NCBI GenBank assembly: GCA_014925825.1
Contig: JACGCK010000010.1
Span: forward strand, 434,001 to 498,000
Length of the DNA: 64,000 bases
From: Pholiota molesta
Taxonomy: Eukaryota > Basidiomycota > Agaricomycetes > Agaricales > Strophariaceae
Direction: 5' to 3'
The position numbers were made by a program, and so were the translations under genes. Position 1 is the first letter of the stretch. Every line of letters begins with the position of its first letter. This document shows, piece by piece, positions 33,391 through 45,061 of this stretch. The notes beneath the pieces were generated by a model. That model was not told where the DNA came from. It made no database searches and saw only the letters and a program-made list of their open reading frames with translations.

Positions 33391-34600
33391 TTAAGCGAAG
33401 ATGTGAAGGACGCCGAGGTACTAAAATCATATTCCCGTTCATATCAACAACACTTCCAAGAGCGAATGTAAAAATACGTACATCAGGAGGGTTGTTGAAC
33501 CTCAGGTTGAGGTTCAGGCCAGTGATCGCCTTGAGCTCCTCAGGCGCCAGATCGAAGGCGACGGACTCCAAGTTCTCCTTCACGCGGACGGGATTAGTCG
33601 CCTTGGGAATGACAGCGAGGCCGCGCTGGGTGGACCAGCGCAGGAGGACCTGGGCGGGCGTCTTGCCGTGCTTAGCAGCGATGGCGGTGATGACGGGGTG
33701 GTCGAAGAGCTTGGGGCACTCGACGGCCTTGTCCCACTTGAGCTCGACGAACGACTGCGGGCCGAACGAGGAATACGCGGTCACGGCGATGCCCTCGAGC
33801 TTGGCGTACTCGACGAGCGCCTCCTGCGCGAGGTAGGGGTGGATCTCGACTTGCAGCACGGCGGGCCGGATGCGCGCGTAGCGGAGGAGGTCCATGAGGA
33901 GCGCGCCTTGGAAGTTGGAGACGCCGATGGATTTGGCGAGGCCGATGTCGACGAGGTGCTCCATCGCTTGCCAGGTCTCCTGGATGGTGGCTTTGCTCTG
34001 GACAACCTTGCCCTCAAGGTTTTGCCATCCAGATGGGTAGTTGTCCTTGGGGTCGACGTATTGGAGAGCCACTGGGAAGTGGATGTAGAAAACATCGAAG
34101 TAGCTAGAAATTTTTCTGAGAAGACAATCGATATAAATAGATGTGCAGAACTTACTCGATTCCCCACCATTCCAGCTGTTGGCGGGTGATGGGCTCGACG
34201 CGCTCCTTCTCGTGGAAGGTGTTCCAGAGCTTAGAGACGATAATGAGATCTTCACGCTTTACGATACCTTCATCGATAGCCCGCTTGATCCCAACGCCCG
34301 CCTCCTTCTCATTGCCGTAATCTGTGCGCGATCGAGAGCAATGAGTGGCGATTGGATCAAAACTTCGAGTGTACGCACCAAAGGCACCATCGAACAGCCT
34401 GTATCCGGCCTTGATCGCGTCGTAGACGACACCTGCAGTGTCATCGGTGACTTTCCACAGACCAAATCTACGAGAATTATCTGATCAGCATCTTATCTAC
34501 CCTGACCCTGAATCGGATATGTAACGTAAGGCCTAAAAACTCACCCAACTTGGGGAATGGTCTTTCCGTTGTTGAGAGTGATAGTAGGGACGTTCGCCAT
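33391..34600 (-). CDS. Xylose-reductase-type aldo-keto reductase (intact)
   Basis: NAD(P)H-dependent aldose reductase of the D-xylose reductase/GCY1 group, reducing pentoses or related aldehydes to polyols. Five exons, 34600-34545, 34467-34379, 34321-34156, 34103-33482 and 33420-33391, encode 320 aa, the standard length. The tetrad falls at the canonical positions: Asp45, Tyr50 (AFDYGNE), Lys79 (IVSKLWN) and His112 (DVFYIHFP). [10 protein letters not shown] and the cofactor motif [15 protein letters not shown] are present. The last 30-nt exon encodes YLGVLHIFA, the usual end of this family, which confirms the terminal intron. In a wood-decay fungus it could serve hemicellulose sugar use. Confidence 0.94.
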
Positions 34601-35352
34601 TGTAGTTGTGGGGGAATGTGGGGTAAAAAAGTGGGTGAAGAGGCTCCTCCCCATCGCGCAATACTTAAGGCGGCCCAGGCGGCCCCTGTCGGATTCCTCG
34701 GCCCGGTACCGCGTTGATCCGTCCGGGGAATTCGCGGAGATGAGGGTACTGATGATGCTCAATGATACCATATCGCGTGGATCAAGCGTGGATATCATGG
34801 TTGCTCACTCAAATCAGCTCGAATGCAGGTCGGATGATGAAATTTGAATCAGCAAAGCAAGTGAGACGTGTGCGATGTATAGGAGAGTATAGCTGAGTAT
34901 AGGCGCCTATATAGACAGGTTGAACATTAAAGCACATACTTATTTTAGGATACACTTCGAACTGCAGTCGAGGGAGACGCGGGGGCCCTTATGAACTTCG
35001 ACTTTCGAGAATAGCCATCCAAGTTTTGCTTCTAATGAGATACTCAAGGAAATGAAATCATACTCAAGGAAATGAAATCTCTACACGTTGTACGATTCGT
35101 GCACGGAAGGACTCATACCACCAGGATTCGCTCAAGTTAAGCGGTGATACTGATGCTGGTGGAATTTCACCAGGTCGGCTTCCTGCTGGCAATTCTGTCT
35201 AAAGATAAATGTCGTTATCTTGACAGTACCAGCCAATCAACATCTGTGTACGTACACGCCCCCCACCTGTTCAGTGTTCAACACTTGTTGAGATGCTCGG
35301 CTGTATTACCCCGTGTGAAACTCTGAAGGTTGGATTGTGAATACAATCCACC
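34601..35352. other. Divergent intergenic region, xylose-reductase-type gene and amidase 2
   Basis: Shared upstream region of two divergent genes. It contains a 20-bp direct repeat (ATACTCAAGGAAATGAAATC, twice in tandem at about 35038-35078). No gene is seen. Confidence 0.45.
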
Positions 35353-37263
35353 ATGCTCTTTGCTTGGCTCGAGCATCGTCGGGCATGGTGCGTCTTCTCT
35401 CCATTCAATTCGCTCCGGACTAATACACTCTTAGCAAAACCAAACAAGACGAACGACGGCAGAGAATTAGCGACCTCCCGCCCAAGTTCCACGAGCCGAT
35501 AAATGAACATGATAAACACATACTCAGCCAACCTGTGGAGGCGCTCGTGGGGACAGTCCAATCTGGCCGCGAGGATCCTGTGGACATCCTCACGAGCTAT
35601 GGGAAAATGACGCTGAAGGCGCACGAAGAAACCAATTGCTTGACGGAAGTCATGATTTCGGACGCGATAGGTTGGGCAAGCCAATGTAACAAGAAAGGCC
35701 CACTCGCTGGAATACCAGTCAGCTTGAAGGATGTGAGTGGGTTACCCCTATGCGTTCCAGCGGCAACTTGCTCATAATTGCGCATCACCTTCGAAATGCA
35801 GACAGTAGGCGTGAAAGGCTGGGACGGCTGCATTGGATATTCAGCGTGGGTCGGTAAACCGGCAGAAAGTGATTCCGCGCTGATACGCCTCCTGCGCGAC
35901 GCCGGCGCGGTGCCCTTCGTCAAGACCACCGTCCCCATCACCCTGCTCTCCTTCGAGTCCGCCTCGGACGTCTTCGGGCGCACGACCAACCCGCACAAGA
36001 AGACGCACGCGCCCGGCGGCTCGACCGGCGGCGAGGCCGCGCTCCTCGCGTATGGCGGGTCGCGCATCGGCGTTGGCACGGACGTCGCGGGCTCCGTGCG
36101 CGTCCCGGCGCATTATTCTGGTGTCTATACGATCAAGGCGTCCACGGGCCGTTTTATGAAGATGGGCAGCAGCACGAGCATGCCTGGGCAGGACGGCGTC
36201 CCGCCCGTTTACTCTCCTATGGCGAGGACGCTGGAGGACCTGGACTATTTCTGGAAGGCTATTATGAGCATGGAGCCTTGGAAATACGATCATACTGTGC
36301 ATCCCATTCCTTGGAGAGACGTCGATTTATCGGCGAAGCCGCTGAAGTGGGGTGTGATGTGGGACGACGGCGTGGTTTCTCCTTCACCGGCGTGTAAACG
36401 CGCTCTCGAAATTGTGGTTCGCACATTGAGTGATCATGGTCACCAAGTTGTCGATATGTAAGTTTTGTTCTTCTGGCGTCAGCGAAGGTGATCCTCATAT
36501 GCTTGTTATAATCTCCCAGCTCTCCCCCAAGCCCATACGATGCCCTAAAGATCGGCTCGCGCCTCATCCTCGCAGACGGCGGCAAGATCTCCACCGCCCC
36601 CATCCGCGCCTTCGAATCCAACGACCCCGGCATGGTCCAAGCCATGCGCATGTTCCGCCTCCCCGCCCTCCTGCGCCGCCTCTACACGTGGTACGTCCGC
36701 TACGTCCGGCGCGACGCGATCTACGCGGGCGTCCTTGAGGGCTGGCACGCGAAGCGCGTCGTGGAGTTCTGGCCGCTGGTCGCGCAGCGCGAGGCGTACA
36801 AGGGGAAGTGGTTCGAGTTCTGGAAGGCCGCGGATCTGGATTTTGTGCTGACGGTGCCGAATGCGCTGCCTGCTGTGCCCCATGGGGGGATGAAGAATGG
36901 GTTTTCGGCGTGTGGGTACAGTTTCTTGTTCAATGTGGTATGTTTCTCAGCCTGCTTTGGTGTTCAATGAATGGTGATTGACGTGATTTAATACTGCTGC
37001 TTTAGTTGGATTATTCTGCAGGCGTTCTGCCTATCACGCGCGTCGATCGCAATCTAGACAAGCTTGTCGCTTTTAAGCCCAGTAATATGATTGAGCAGGG
37101 CGCGTATCTGGACTATAACGCCGATGACATGCACGGTCTGCCTGTTGGGGTTCAGGTTGTTGGCCAAAGACTCGAGGAGGAGAAAGTTATGGAAGGGATG
37201 AAGATCATTCAGAGGTTGTTGTGTGAAGACGGTTTAGGGTATACGTTGCTCAATGCTGATTGA
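35353..37263 (+). CDS. Amidase-signature hydrolase, FAAH-like (amidase 2)
   Basis: Paralogue of the amidase at 1296-3687. Five exons, 35353-35387, 35435-35732, 35802-36457, 36520-36937 and 37006-37263, encode 554 aa. The catalytic residues are Lys110 (PVSLKD), Ser185 (GGSTGG) and Ser209 (GTDVAGSVR), again spaced 75 and 24. The C-terminal MHGLPVGVQVVGQRLEEEKV is shared with paralogue 1. The intron positions kept are identical in phase to those of amidase 1; three introns of the latter are missing here. Its cis-Ser loop (PGGSTGGEAAL) is closer to the family consensus than the GASTGGGGAL of amidase 1. It may act on amides released from aromatic or lipid substrates; the substrate is unknown. Confidence 0.93.
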
Positions 37264-37548
37264 TGGAGGGGGGAATGATTTTCCATATCTTGAAGCGCGA
37301 CGGTTTGGTCTTGTAACATTGTTTGTAACACTTCTGATTATGTATATTATTCTTGTACCTATGTCTTGTTTACGATGTACATTGTCGATTCATGAATGCG
37401 TGGGCCAAATGAATTCGAGGTGATCTACTACCTGCTCTATGATTACTACATCTCCCGCCTAAGTTTCGACGACACAGCGGATAATCTACATTGTACAAAC
37501 AGAATATTAAAAATAAGTTATCGTCCATACCCACCTCGAGTTTCAGTA

Positions 37549-39315
37549 TCAATAATGGTCTTGGATCCTGACATCACGATATACCCCACCGTTCCAATCC
37601 TGGACTCTCCTTTCGCCAATGAGAGAGAACGTAGACGACTTCGTGCCCACAAACCCGACCGCATGGCTGTGAACGACAGTATCCAGCAGCGGAGGATACC
37701 ACTCTCCATGGAGCTCCACGGTGGCCTCCTCAGTATGGTTGATGAAGACCCAGCCCTGGGCTTGTACATCGCCCCAGAATGCTGGTGCGGTCTCGTCTGC
37801 GCGCAGAGATACGTTAACAACATGGAAGTGGGAATGCGATGGGGATCACGCACCGGACATCACGATGACGCTCGAGACTGAAATCTGACGCTTGGCGAGA
37901 AGCTCTTCTTTGATTTCCTCGACGCGCGCCTGGTAGATGGAGAGCGGGGGAAAGCAGTCCGTGGTGTTTTGCGCAGAAGAGTCCGAGTGCGGCTTGCATT
38001 GACCACGAAAGTCGCCGTGGCGAATATGGATGGCGATAAACTGACTTTGAAGTCAGTTAATTATTCAAATCATTTGGAAGAACAGCGGCGCACGTTGGGC
38101 AACTGCCCGCGGTTGGCAAGTCCGAATGCCCGGACCATGTAGGAATAAGCAAGGTCTTCCACCGCTTGCGTGAAGCGCAAATTCTTTCCTACCGTATGCC
38201 ACACGGGAGACCAGGGGTGTTCCCATTCAAGCGCCTTCACACCAGATGAGGCATAGTACAGCGAGTCGAAACAGGACAAGTGCGCATCAGGCGGGAGCGC
38301 ATGGCCTTTTGGAGATGGGGTGAGAACGGTAGCCTTCCCTGGGTTGGCGAGAGGATTGCGCGGATAGATCAGAGCGGCCAGCTGGGGAAGAACGACGTGC
38401 GTCTCTTCGGAGGTGGGATAAGCAGTCCGTAACCGAGCAAAAGTAGGTACTCTCGTGTAGGAGACGTCGAGCCCGATGTGGTGAATGGTATTCCCTGGAG
38501 TAATTGGTGATTTAGAGCTTTCTTTCACCGTCGTCCAGCACCCGAGCTGCTCGACTACTGAGGTCGAATAGGGATCCATAGAATAACGCGAGGGGAGGTC
38601 CTTGACGTCCCGCCAATCGAGGATGTCCATGCTGAGGGCATTTCGCAGGCGATCTAGGTCAAATATGTCTCCAAATGGAATAATTCCGGCGTTCTTGGCT
38701 AAGTCGTAGCATGAACGGTGAGATTATCGAGTACAATGGAAATATTAATCACATATGTGGTCTGAAGGAGCAAAGGGAGGGACGATAGGGACTCGATTGG
38801 ATAGTTTCCCGAGGTAAATCATGTTGGCCTAATGATATTTTGTAAGAATTTGTTAAGAATCTCCTATGAACCACGTACCAAGTTTATGACGGCGTTGGCT
38901 GTTGAATGTTGAGATACGGGTACCCGCTCAAGTGAGTTTCCGTTCGAAGAGAGGAAATAACAGTCAACATACTAAATCCCCCACTCGACCACCCAGTAAT
39001 ATAATACGTATCATTTCGAAGATTATCTAACTTCGTCCTCAGCGATTGTGGATATCTGGAGAGGGAAGGGGATCACTTACCTCTGAAACGCCTTGTAGGA
39101 ATTCCATTCAGTACAGGTGGCCGTTGGTCCAGAGATAATGAAGAGGTAGGACATAGCCGTGATAGTGTCGCGGGCACAAGCTTGAAGCTCTTCAGAGACT
39201 CCGTAGCGGGAACCAGGTATCCCAGACTAATAATGCAGATGATGGCCGTTGCTATCAGAAATATTCGAAAGACCAGTACAGTGCGCCGCGAGAGTCCATG
39301 GCCACCCCCAGTCAT
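37549..39315 (-). CDS. O-fucosyltransferase-like type II membrane protein (copy 1)
   Basis: Probable Golgi/ER glycosyltransferase of the GDP-fucose O-fucosyltransferase-like superfamily. Seven exons, 39315-39081, 39026-38973, 38898-38879, 38828-38753, 38698-38094, 38040-37854 and 37796-37549, encode 474 aa. There is a short cytosolic tail, a signal anchor (about 13-36) and a luminal domain beginning YYITGWSSGG. The donor-site motif is FIAIHIRHGDF (about 331-341), and a second superfamily motif is VGFVGTKSSTFS near the C-terminus. The conserved motif normally has Arg-Arg-Gly-Asp-Phe; here the second Arg is His. One exon is only 20 nt. A paralogue lies at 45062-46843. Confidence 0.82.
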
Positions 39316-39701
39316 GGTGGATTGTATCTAAGTTGTTGTGAGGATGATGATAGTATCAGTGTAAGGAGTCTGCCTACGGAACGCGCCCTCGCGTACACAA
39401 CTCTAAATAAAACAAGGTCACGTTGGCGTGCAAAAGTTGTGGCTGCCTGGCTGCCGCAGCCTAGCGCTGAACGTTGAACCCCGCCCGGTCAACGCCTAGG
39501 CGCCTGAGCTAAAGATGAATTGTTGGGATGCTGTTTGATCTAGTAGTCGGATATTGTCATCTGATGAGGCCTCAGGCCTCAATTCTACACTGTCAAGCTG
39601 TTCAGTGTTCTTGACTTTCATCTTTTCAAACGCGTGTCTCATTGAGTCATTATTATTTTTCAAGTTTCTTATTGACGACGACGATCACCTAAATAGATAG
39701 C

Positions 39702-39920
39702 ATGTCTACTATAATCCTTGTTACTGGTGGAATGGGCTTGGTAGGCAAAGCCATCTACCCCGGTGATTCTTGCTATCAGGATTTACTTGTCGCAATATTT
39801 CTGTGTACAAACCATTCTGATATCCTCTGCATCATCGTCGACTCGGAGAATGAAGATCAGGAAGCATCGCAACGAATCTCCATACGTTCGTTCTGGGCGA
39901 GTGCGGGAATAAAAGTGTAA
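39702..39920 (+). pseudogene. Possible remnant of a GDP-fucose-synthase-like epimerase
   Basis: The frame opens with MSTIILVTGGMGLVGKAI, a close match to the nucleotide-binding start of GDP-L-fucose synthases and related sugar-nucleotide epimerases (ILVTGGxGLVGKAI). Similarity ends after about 20 residues. The rest of the frame is not recognisable and no downstream exon with catalytic Tyr-x-x-x-Lys was found. It may be a fragment left by rearrangement. Its place between two fucosyltransferase-like genes is suggestive but unproven. Confidence 0.35.
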
Positions 39921-40480
39921 GGAAGACCTGGCCTACCAGAGACGAGATAAGCTATGTTGGGTGAATTGAATAGGTATGTCTGCCTTGCCTCGCATCACTA
40001 CTATTTTGGCCACTTACTCATCAGAAAACTGCATCTTCTGATCCTCAATTTGGCGGAGAAGGCGTTCCAAGACAGTCATTCTATGCCCTGCACAGCGCAG
40101 TTATTCTTAGCCCAAATACTAGTACTGAAGTAGTGAGGTTCACAAGTCGTGTCGATCTATAGTAATAGGACTAATATGTATATGAGATCAGTTTATTGCC
40201 AACCATAGTAATACTTAATCATAATCCGCACGGAGGACCTGACGGAATTGAACGCAGGGTCATTATTGCCTACAGACTGGCAATAGACAAGTGGCATTTA
40301 TAAATATGTGGTTGATGACTTCTGCGGTGCATGCTGTGCAGTGTACTCGTCTCTCACACTCCTCGCTTTACAAACACGCCGAAACGCCACGCTGTAAGCA
40401 TGCACTGCATGTATATATAGAGAATAAACATCAGTGTCTACGCTGTTCGTTCCCCGTTCGTTCTTCCTTCACCAGACACC
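39921..40480. other. Intergenic upstream of the NACHT-ankyrin gene
   Basis: No gene is seen. The last 70 bases contain the TATA element and a pyrimidine-rich leader of the receptor gene. Confidence 0.4.
40412..40419 (+). promoter_or_regulatory. TATA box candidate of the NACHT-ankyrin gene
   Basis: TATATATA, 62-69 nt upstream of the ATG at 40481. Confidence 0.45.
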
Positions 40481-43330
40481 ATGGCCTCGGGACATAGCAC
40501 CCAGTTCTTTAACACTGCTGATATGTCGAACACTCAAATCACCAATCTAGAAATCACGCACACAAGTGGAAATGTATATACTTCAGGCCGCCATGGTATG
40601 GATTTCACTCGCCGTGCACTGATCATGTTTGCATTGACCCATACTTCCACCAGAACTCTCACTGGACACAAATCGTGTCGTCAAAGAGACGACGGGTGAC
40701 ATGGATAAGAATAGTATGTATCAAACCGTCAAAAATATGCAGTTTTCTGACGATGTGTATAGATGCAAATATTCAAAGTACTCTTAAAACAATCAAGGAC
40801 GATCAGCCAGGTACTTGCTATTAGATCCTATTAAACCTAGAGTTGCCGACTGAAGTAGTACTGAATGTTCATATTTATCAGTCGAGGAGATTCGACAATG
40901 GCTTTCCGCGCCTGATAGTTCCAGGAATTATAATGACGCAAATGACAAGCGCACAAAGAATACGTGCTCTTGGTTTCTCGAGGGGTTACGTTTCCGTGAA
41001 CTTCAGGAGAGGGCTGACTTTCTTTGGATCAAGGGCACTGGTGAGCGCTTGATATAACTCCTGAACTCTGTGCATTATAAAATCGTTGTATAGCTGGGTG
41101 CGGGAAAACAGTTCTATGGTACGCCTCGGGGTCTCTGAGCATATAATAACTGATAGACTTAATATATCTTCTCAGCTCATCCATCATCGACAAGATACTC
41201 GAACTTCAAAGGGAGAACGCATCAGTTCATTATGCGTATTTCTTTTTTGATGGACGGGACTCGCAGGACGATCTACAGCTACATGACAAGCTCATCCGCT
41301 CTCTCGTTTGGCAGCTCGCTCTTCAATGCGATGGCATTCCTGCAGCCTTAGTGGAATTGTACGGTTGCGGCCACCGACAGCCTTCTACCAGCTCACTTGA
41401 GGATACCCTTCACCGTATCATTGATGGCTTGCATTCGACCTACATTGTCATTGATTCCCTGGATGAATGCAGCAGGCCTGAACGGGAGAAGACCTTGCGG
41501 TGGATTGCACACATTACTTCTCTTAGCATAGGTGACCTGCACATGGTGGTTGCGAGTCGGCCGGAGCGGGACATCAGGGACACTCTCCAACTACTCGATC
41601 CGCGCTGCGTTGACTTGGTAAACGAGGCTGCGAATAATGACATTACAATGTATCTCAAGCAGGAGCTTTCACTTTTTGAAAAGTGGGACGAAGAGACACG
41701 GACGATTGTACAGTCAACACTGACCGAGCGTGCGCAGGGAATGTATGATTCTCTCTACTACCGATGGTGCTAGGCCATAACTTATTTCTTTCCAGGTTTC
41801 GATGGGTAGCATTACAGCTCATGGAGTTGAAGAAATGTTCAAACCGCCGATCGGTAATGGGTCGGTTGAACAATCTGCCACAAGGTTTATTTGAAACGTA
41901 CGACCGAATTCTTTCGAAGATCAACAACCCAACGGATGGGACCGACACAAAGACATTCCTACGGTGGCTATGTTTTTCTGCTCGTCCCTTGAAACTTGTA
42001 GAAATCGCCGAAGCAGTCATAGTGGACTTTGACACAGAGAATGGCCCACAATATGCATCAGCCCATCAATATTGGGACCCACAAGATGTTCTGGCAAAAT
42101 GTGCAGGTCTCATTACTGAATCCGACAAAGGTATAACCTTATTTGGTACAACCAGCCATATACATTCTGAAATTGACGATAATAGGGAACGTGAAGTTAG
42201 CCCACTTCTCCGTCAAGGAGTACCTTCTTTCCGAACACCTTCTCCGAGCTGCTTCACAATTCCACCTGACGAGCAGCGAACTCTCTCATTCCTTAATAGC
42301 TCAGACCTGCTTGGCCTATCTATTACACTTCGACACACTTGACATGGTGGATAACAATGTGGCCACCCCATTTCCACTTGCACCTTATGCCGCTAGGTTC
42401 TGGATTTTCCATGCACATTCTGGCGGCATCGACAAACTCGAGCAACCATCCACTACCTTGGCATTGGCCGAGCAACTATTCACACCAAATACGGATACAT
42501 GGTTCAATTGGGTTCGAATCTGGGATTTGGATAAGCTCGGGGTGTCTGTGAAACATGCTGGTTCACCTCTGTATTACGCTGTATCCGCAGGCCTCGAGCA
42601 ATTATCACTACGGCTATTAGAGAAGGGCGCAGATGTAAACGCACAGGGAGGCAGCTACGGCTATGCACTTCATGCAGCGTCGCATCGCGGGCACGAGGGA
42701 ATCGTAAAGCTGCTATTGGAGAAGGGCGCCGACGTAAATGCACAGGGAAGAGGCTTGTATAACACCGCACTTCAGGCAGCGTCCGCTAGGGGACACGACG
42801 ACATTGCAAAGCTGCTACTGGAGAAGGGCGCGGATGTGAGTACACAGAGAGGCAGCGCACTCCAGGCGGCGTCGCTTGGCGGACACGAGGAGACGGTGAA
42901 ACTGTTACTGGAAAAGGGCGCAGACATAAACGCACAGGGAGGCTTGCATGGCAATGCACTTCAAGCAGCATCAACAAGCGGACACGACAGCATTGTGAAG
43001 CTGTTACTCAAGAAGGGCGCGGACGTAAATGCACAGGGAGGCTTATATGACAACGCACTTCAGGCAGCGGCGGCTAGTGGACATGACGGCATTGCAAAGC
43101 TGCTACTGGAGAAGGGCGCAGATGTGAATGCACAGGGAGGCTGCGCACTCCAGGCGGCATCGGACGGCGGACACGAGGAGACCGTGAAGCTATTACTGGA
43201 GATGGGCGCGGACGTAAATGCACAGGGAGGGATCAATGGCAGCGCACTCCAGGCGGCGTCGAAGGGAAAGCACCAGCGAATTGTGGAGCTGCTACTGCAG
43301 AATGGCGCGATTACCAGCACTACACCCTAG
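40481..43330 (+). CDS. NLR-type STAND NTPase: NACHT plus eight ankyrin repeats
   Basis: Fungal NOD-like receptor of the type linked to non-self recognition and programmed cell death. Eight exons, 40481-40595, 40654-40713, 40763-40810, 40882-41040, 41094-41118, 41176-41742, 41796-42130 and 42186-43330, encode 817 aa. The short N-terminal segment (1-75, TQITNLEITHTSGNVYTS) is polar and lacks a known effector domain. The NACHT domain follows: EEIRQWLSAPDSS, Walker A GTAGCGKT (126-133), YFFFDGRDSQDD, and Walker B YIVIDSLDEC (about 225-234). The winged-helix region includes FRWVALQLMEL and KLAHFSVKEYLL. Eight ankyrin repeats (about 560-810) are nearly identical to each other. It lies between two paralogous fucosyltransferase-like genes. 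Confidence 0.92.
42557..43312 (+). repeat. Near-identical ankyrin-coding tandem repeats
   Basis: Eight units of 90-102 nt encode the ankyrin repeats of the NLR gene. Blocks such as AAGCTGCTACTGGAGAAGGGCGC recur with few differences. Repeats 3 and 6 are both three residues short, and repeats 3-5 match repeats 6-8 in order, giving a 288-bp higher-order period (42799 matches 43087). This indicates recent unequal exchange within the array. Confidence 0.85.
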
Positions 43331-45061
43331 TTCTTGCCCTGTTCTGGCGCAGCCGAAGAGTTCGCATACGATCAAGTTACCATACGTCGTTATACTACCA
43401 TCATCCACCGATTCTGTGTCCTTGCCAATGTGAAGTCTCGATAGCGGCCATGGGTAGTATAGTCGATGTAGAATACGAAGTGATGAATTCCAAGATATTT
43501 TCAGTAGATCTCGTATAGACACGTCTGACGCAAATTGTCGCCAAGTTGGAAGTAATCGAATGCATTCAGTCAAAAGAGATTGCAAGGAAGAATTAGTGGA
43601 TGGGCGAAGCGACGAGAATAGCAATTCCAATGCTTACCCATTGCACTGAACAGTTGGTCAATGCAGTCGTAGAATCCATGGAGACTCTTGAAGGAGCAGC
43701 CATGCCGTTGCGCTTCGAGCAGGACCCGGGGTATACCGACTAAATACAGCATTAGCTGAATATACACTGCGAGAGCAAGATAACAGCTTACGCAAGTCAC
43801 CTAGTTTAACCGAGTGTTAAAAATCTCCGTTAAGGAGCGAAGCTTTGTATGCAAGGACTTCGGTGGCCGTCAACGTGGAAAAGGCGATGTCAAGGAAGGG
43901 CTGGATGTTGAGAAATTTTTGCCGCGACGACACCACTGCCCTCTAAAATACGGCCATTTCTGTCTATTCCTCCATCAAATGGTGAGACAGGGAATGTGGA
44001 TATCTGGTAAGTTACCGAATTCATAGCTTGGGTTGGACGGTCTGTGTATTCGTATATTCATAAGCTCGTTTTAGTACATTGGGCATCCAATTATTGCTCA
44101 CCTTGTCATTAATCTTTGTCAGGTCATTCTTTCTCTTGGTTTAACTGCGTCTAAAATTTCCCTTTTTGCGCGAGTTGTCCACTTCGGTGAACCGAACCTT
44201 TTTCCATCGACGTAAAAGGACATTATCCACGTTAAATGCAAGATGATGACGCAGAGACGCTCTTGTAGTCAAATAACATAGCATAACTTCTGCAAAAAAT
44301 GTTTCATGAATACAAGACCGATAAGTTCAAACGAAAAGTATTACACACCTTGGACTATGATCGCCTCTATCCTAGTCTGCTAGCAACCGTAGGGTCAAGA
44401 CTCAATACCGTTGTAAGCATTTTAAGGTCACGTGTAGTTCCCACGCCCTCGACGCGATCCTACGTGAATTGACGCGTTTATCTTGCTCGATATGAGTGAC
44501 ACTCCCTCCGAAACGAAGCTTCGTTTTAACTCTCCAGCTGGGTGGTCCATATGATAGTTGATCGACTCATCATCAATATTGATATCATATCGGAGTCTGC
44601 TTTAGGAGACTACCTCTATCCTACTTGGGCTCTAGTCTCCTGCAGCTCTTCCATTTCTTTTTTGCGGAGGTAGTGGGACTCGAATTATTGAGTACGTAGC
44701 TACAATTGGGGAATAATGGATTCGTAATAAGGACTGTGAGTTCGACGGCCGGGCAATGAGGTGAGAGTTGCATCGGAGTGGTTTGCACTGTGCAGAAGGA
44801 GAGAAACGTCACGCGTCACGCGTCGAACCTGGATTCATACCTTCCCACGGTGTCGGCTTGTGTATCGTCCAAGTCGCATCTCCACTTTACCTACACTTCC
44901 TCTTGTAGAAGGACGGTCACCGTCAACCGAAGGTGGTCTATTTGTACAATTATTATTGCGCGCCTAAGCCTCAATTACATGGCGGGTATACCTACAGACA
45001 GAATATTACAAATATTATCGTCCATTTCAGCTCTGTCTTCAAAGGCCAGTGTCAATCTGTG
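43331..45061. other. Intergenic, no gene recognised
   Basis: Lies between the NLR gene and fucosyltransferase-like copy 2. The minus strand at 43430-43800 has exon-like stretches with GT/AG signals but no recognisable protein. The last 60 bases (about 45000-45061) match the 3' flank of fucosyltransferase-like copy 1, showing that the paralogue duplication included flanking DNA. Confidence 0.4.

Larger units (their letters stand above)
30630..34600. repeat. Tandem AKR cassette, unit 2
   Basis: Same gene order and orientation as unit 1, with a frameshifted AKR (AKR2) and a complete xylose-reductase-type gene. Confidence 0.85.

Noticed and set aside
40215..40290. Possible tRNA 3' half on the minus strand (GTTCAATTCC box)
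   Set aside because: No matching 5' acceptor or D-arm could be paired with it; treated as chance.
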